Shown here piece by piece: positions 62,934-64,000 of a DNA stretch of 64,000 bases (the first letter of the stretch is position 1; each line of letters starts with the position of its first letter). The notes under the pieces were generated by a model. It was not told the DNA's origin. It worked only from the letters and a program-made list of their open reading frames with translations, and searched no databases. Source of the stretch: CAVOJV01 sp963696325 (lineage in GTDB: Bacteria; Pseudomonadota; Gammaproteobacteria; Competibacterales; Competibacteraceae); contig CAVOJV010000001.1 of the NCBI GenBank assembly GCA_963696325.1, forward strand, positions 1-64,000, given 5' to 3'. Both the position numbers and the translations under genes were made by a program.

Positions 62934-63491
62934 ATGAACATCAAAGACGATCTGGTCCGCCACTATCGTTGGCTTCGTCAGTACGGGCTCAACGATTCCC
63001 ACAGCGGCAACGCTTCGATTCGCAATGAGGACTCTATCTGGATTACCCCCACTGGTTGCTGTGCAGATACCGTTACCAGCGGCGACCTGGTGGAGTGTGA
63101 TAGCAACGGCATGGTTGGCAAGGGCGCTTCCTTGGACGCACCTTTGCATATCGCCATTTATCAGGCTAACCCGCTGACCCGAGTCATGTTACATAGCCAT
63201 GGCCCTTACAGCGTTGCCATGACCATGGATACCGAAGAGTTCACACCCACCGACTTTGAAGGGCAACTCTATTTCAGTCGGGTACCGGTGATCACTATTC
63301 CCTACGACCGCTACCTGGAGGATTCTCCACGGTTGGTGGCCAAAGTCCTCGCGGAATACCCGATTGCGGTGGTGCGTGGTCATGGCGTCTATGCTTGTGC
63401 AGAAAGCCTTACCCTGGCCTACAAGTGGGCCTGTTCACTGGAACTGTCGGCCAAAACCGCCTTCATCGCCCGGCAAGCGGGAAAAATCTGA
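62934..63491 (+). CDS. Class II aldolase/adducin-family protein
   Basis: 185 residues starting MNIKDDLVRHYRWLRQYGL (an upstream in-frame ATG at 62901 is less likely). Zinc-site motifs: LDAPLHIAIYQ, HSHGPYSVAM, VVRGHGVYA. NDSHSGNASIR and WITPTGCCAD form the substrate-phosphate region. Relatives include fuculose-1-phosphate aldolase and methylthioribulose-1-phosphate dehydratase; no specific substrate can be given. Confidence 0.85.
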   Translation: MNIKDDLVRHYRWLRQYGLNDSHSGNASIRNEDSIWITPTGCCADTVTSGDLVECDSNGMVGKGASLDAPLHIAIYQANPLTRVMLHSHGPYSVAMTMDTEEFTPTDFEGQLYFSRVPVITIPYDRYLEDSPRLVAKVLAEYPIAVVRGHGVYACAESLTLAYKWACSLELSAKTAFIARQAGKI

Positions 63492-63505
63492 ACTGTCCGC
63501 TATCG

Positions 63506-63670
63506 TCAGATTTCTAACATCTCGAAATCTTCCTTGCCTGCACCGCATTCTGGGCACCGCCAAGCCAGCGGTACATCCTCCCAGCGCGTGCCGGGCGGAA
63601 TACCGTCTTCCGGCCAACCTTTTTCCTCTTCATAAATGAAGCCACAAATCACGCACATATAGGTCTTCAT
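63506..63670 (-). CDS. Rubredoxin
   Basis: 54 residues: MKTYMCVICGFIYEEEKGWP, DGIPPGTRWEDVP, RCPECGAGKEDFEML. Both CxxC pairs that bind the single iron are intact. Cytoplasmic one-electron carrier. It is convergent with the aldolase gene and divergent from thiE, a common gammaproteobacterial arrangement. Confidence 0.95.
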   Translation of the reverse strand: MKTYMCVICGFIYEEEKGWPEDGIPPGTRWEDVPLAWRCPECGAGKEDFEMLEI

Positions 63671-63790
63671 AGGTTCTCTGCACGATGCTAAAAAGAGCTG
63701 CATTTTCCCATGTCTACCCGACGAGTGAAACCCGCCACAAAATGCCAAAGTTAGCAATTATTGGAGCATCACCGATGACGGTGAGTCGGA

Positions 63791-64000
63791 TTGACTAGCT
63801 CCTCCCGCCGCATTCACGGCCTTTATGCCATCACCGAGGCCGGTCTGATTGCCGCTGACCGATTTGCGGAGGCGGTGGAACAGGCCATTCTGGGCGGTGC
63901 CCGGCTCATTCAGTATCGTGACAAAAGCGCCAATCTCGAGCGGCGCCTGCAGGAAGCCAGGGTGCTGAACACCCTCTGCAAGGTCCATGGCATACCGTTG
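63791..64000 (+). CDS. thiE: Thiamine-phosphate synthase, N-terminal part (runs off the window)
   Basis: From a probable TTG start at 63791: RRIHGLYAITEAGLIAADRF, then QAILGGARLIQYRDKSANLE. The LYAIT and YRDK motifs are diagnostic of ThiE, which joins the pyrimidine and thiazole moieties of thiamine. Only 70 codons are inside the window. Confidence 0.9.
   Translation, partial: MTSSSRRIHGLYAITEAGLIAADRFAEAVEQAILGGARLIQYRDKSANLERRLQEARVLNTLCKVHGIPL

Overview
The window looks like gammaproteobacterial chromosome of fairly high G+C. The lineage evidence is an ArgA of the fused amino-acid-kinase/GNAT type, a SirB1-type protein, YceI next to cytochrome b561, MoaA, MraZ, a GspG-like pseudopilin and a rubredoxin gene divergent from thiE. 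I cannot name a genus. No rRNA, tRNA or CRISPR array was seen.

Region 1 (1-8.8 kb) is accessory DNA. It holds a frameshifted secreted protein, a small conserved protein, two divergent paralogous membrane proteins, an IS21 element lying in the 3' end of an IS110-type transposase gene, a dispersed palindromic repeat family, and a TolB/FlgO-like TPR protein. It ends at an 11-bp overlap with a truncated tungsten aldehyde:ferredoxin oxidoreductase gene, which is either a real rearrangement or an assembly joint.

Region 2 (8.8-31.7 kb) is the main system, a mycofactocin supercluster. On the minus strand, from right to left, it runs: NDMA-type (mycofactocin-dependent) alcohol dehydrogenase Mno (frameshifted here), MoxR AAA+ ATPase, VWA protein, MftM-like methyltransferase, radical SAM MftC, two FadH/old-yellow-enzyme family oxidoreductases, EtfA, FixC, FixX, EtfB, MftE, an MftF glycosyltransferase fused to a second methyltransferase, the precursor peptide MftA (C-terminus IDGMCGVY), a mycofactocin-type SDR and MftB. 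A sigma-54 activator is divergent from mno, with a good -24/-12 promoter and direct repeats between them. A second -24/-12 promoter precedes a DUF4242 gene at the other end, and beyond that lie a polyferredoxin and the AOR stump. Inferred logic: alcohols are oxidised by Mno or the SDR using the peptide-derived cofactor, aldehydes may go to AOR, and electrons may leave through OYE/ETF/FixCX to quinone. No MftD- or MftG-like gene is present in the window.

Region 3 (31.7-38.3 kb) carries housekeeping genes: YceI, cytochrome b561, a GH31 glucosidase, a VOC protein, a PhzF protein and MoaA. Region 4 (38.3-47.5 kb) is patchy. Transposase relics and plus-strand genes separated by attC-like sites (40.5, 41.1, 42.3 and 47.1 kb) suggest remnants of an integron cassette array, interrupted by a GGDEF/EAL protein and a pseudopilin on the opposite strand. 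Region 5 (47.5-64 kb) holds a tandem 'eukaryotic-type' phosphofructokinase, a quinone oxidoreductase, an HSD10-like SDR, an M14 peptidase, an orphan mraZ, a heavily frameshifted 5-oxoprolinase, argE, an EamA transporter, argA, sirB1, a class II aldolase, rubredoxin and the start of thiE.

Many otherwise good genes contain one-base frameshifts, several in or beside homopolymer runs. Sequencing error must be considered before any of these is called a pseudogene.
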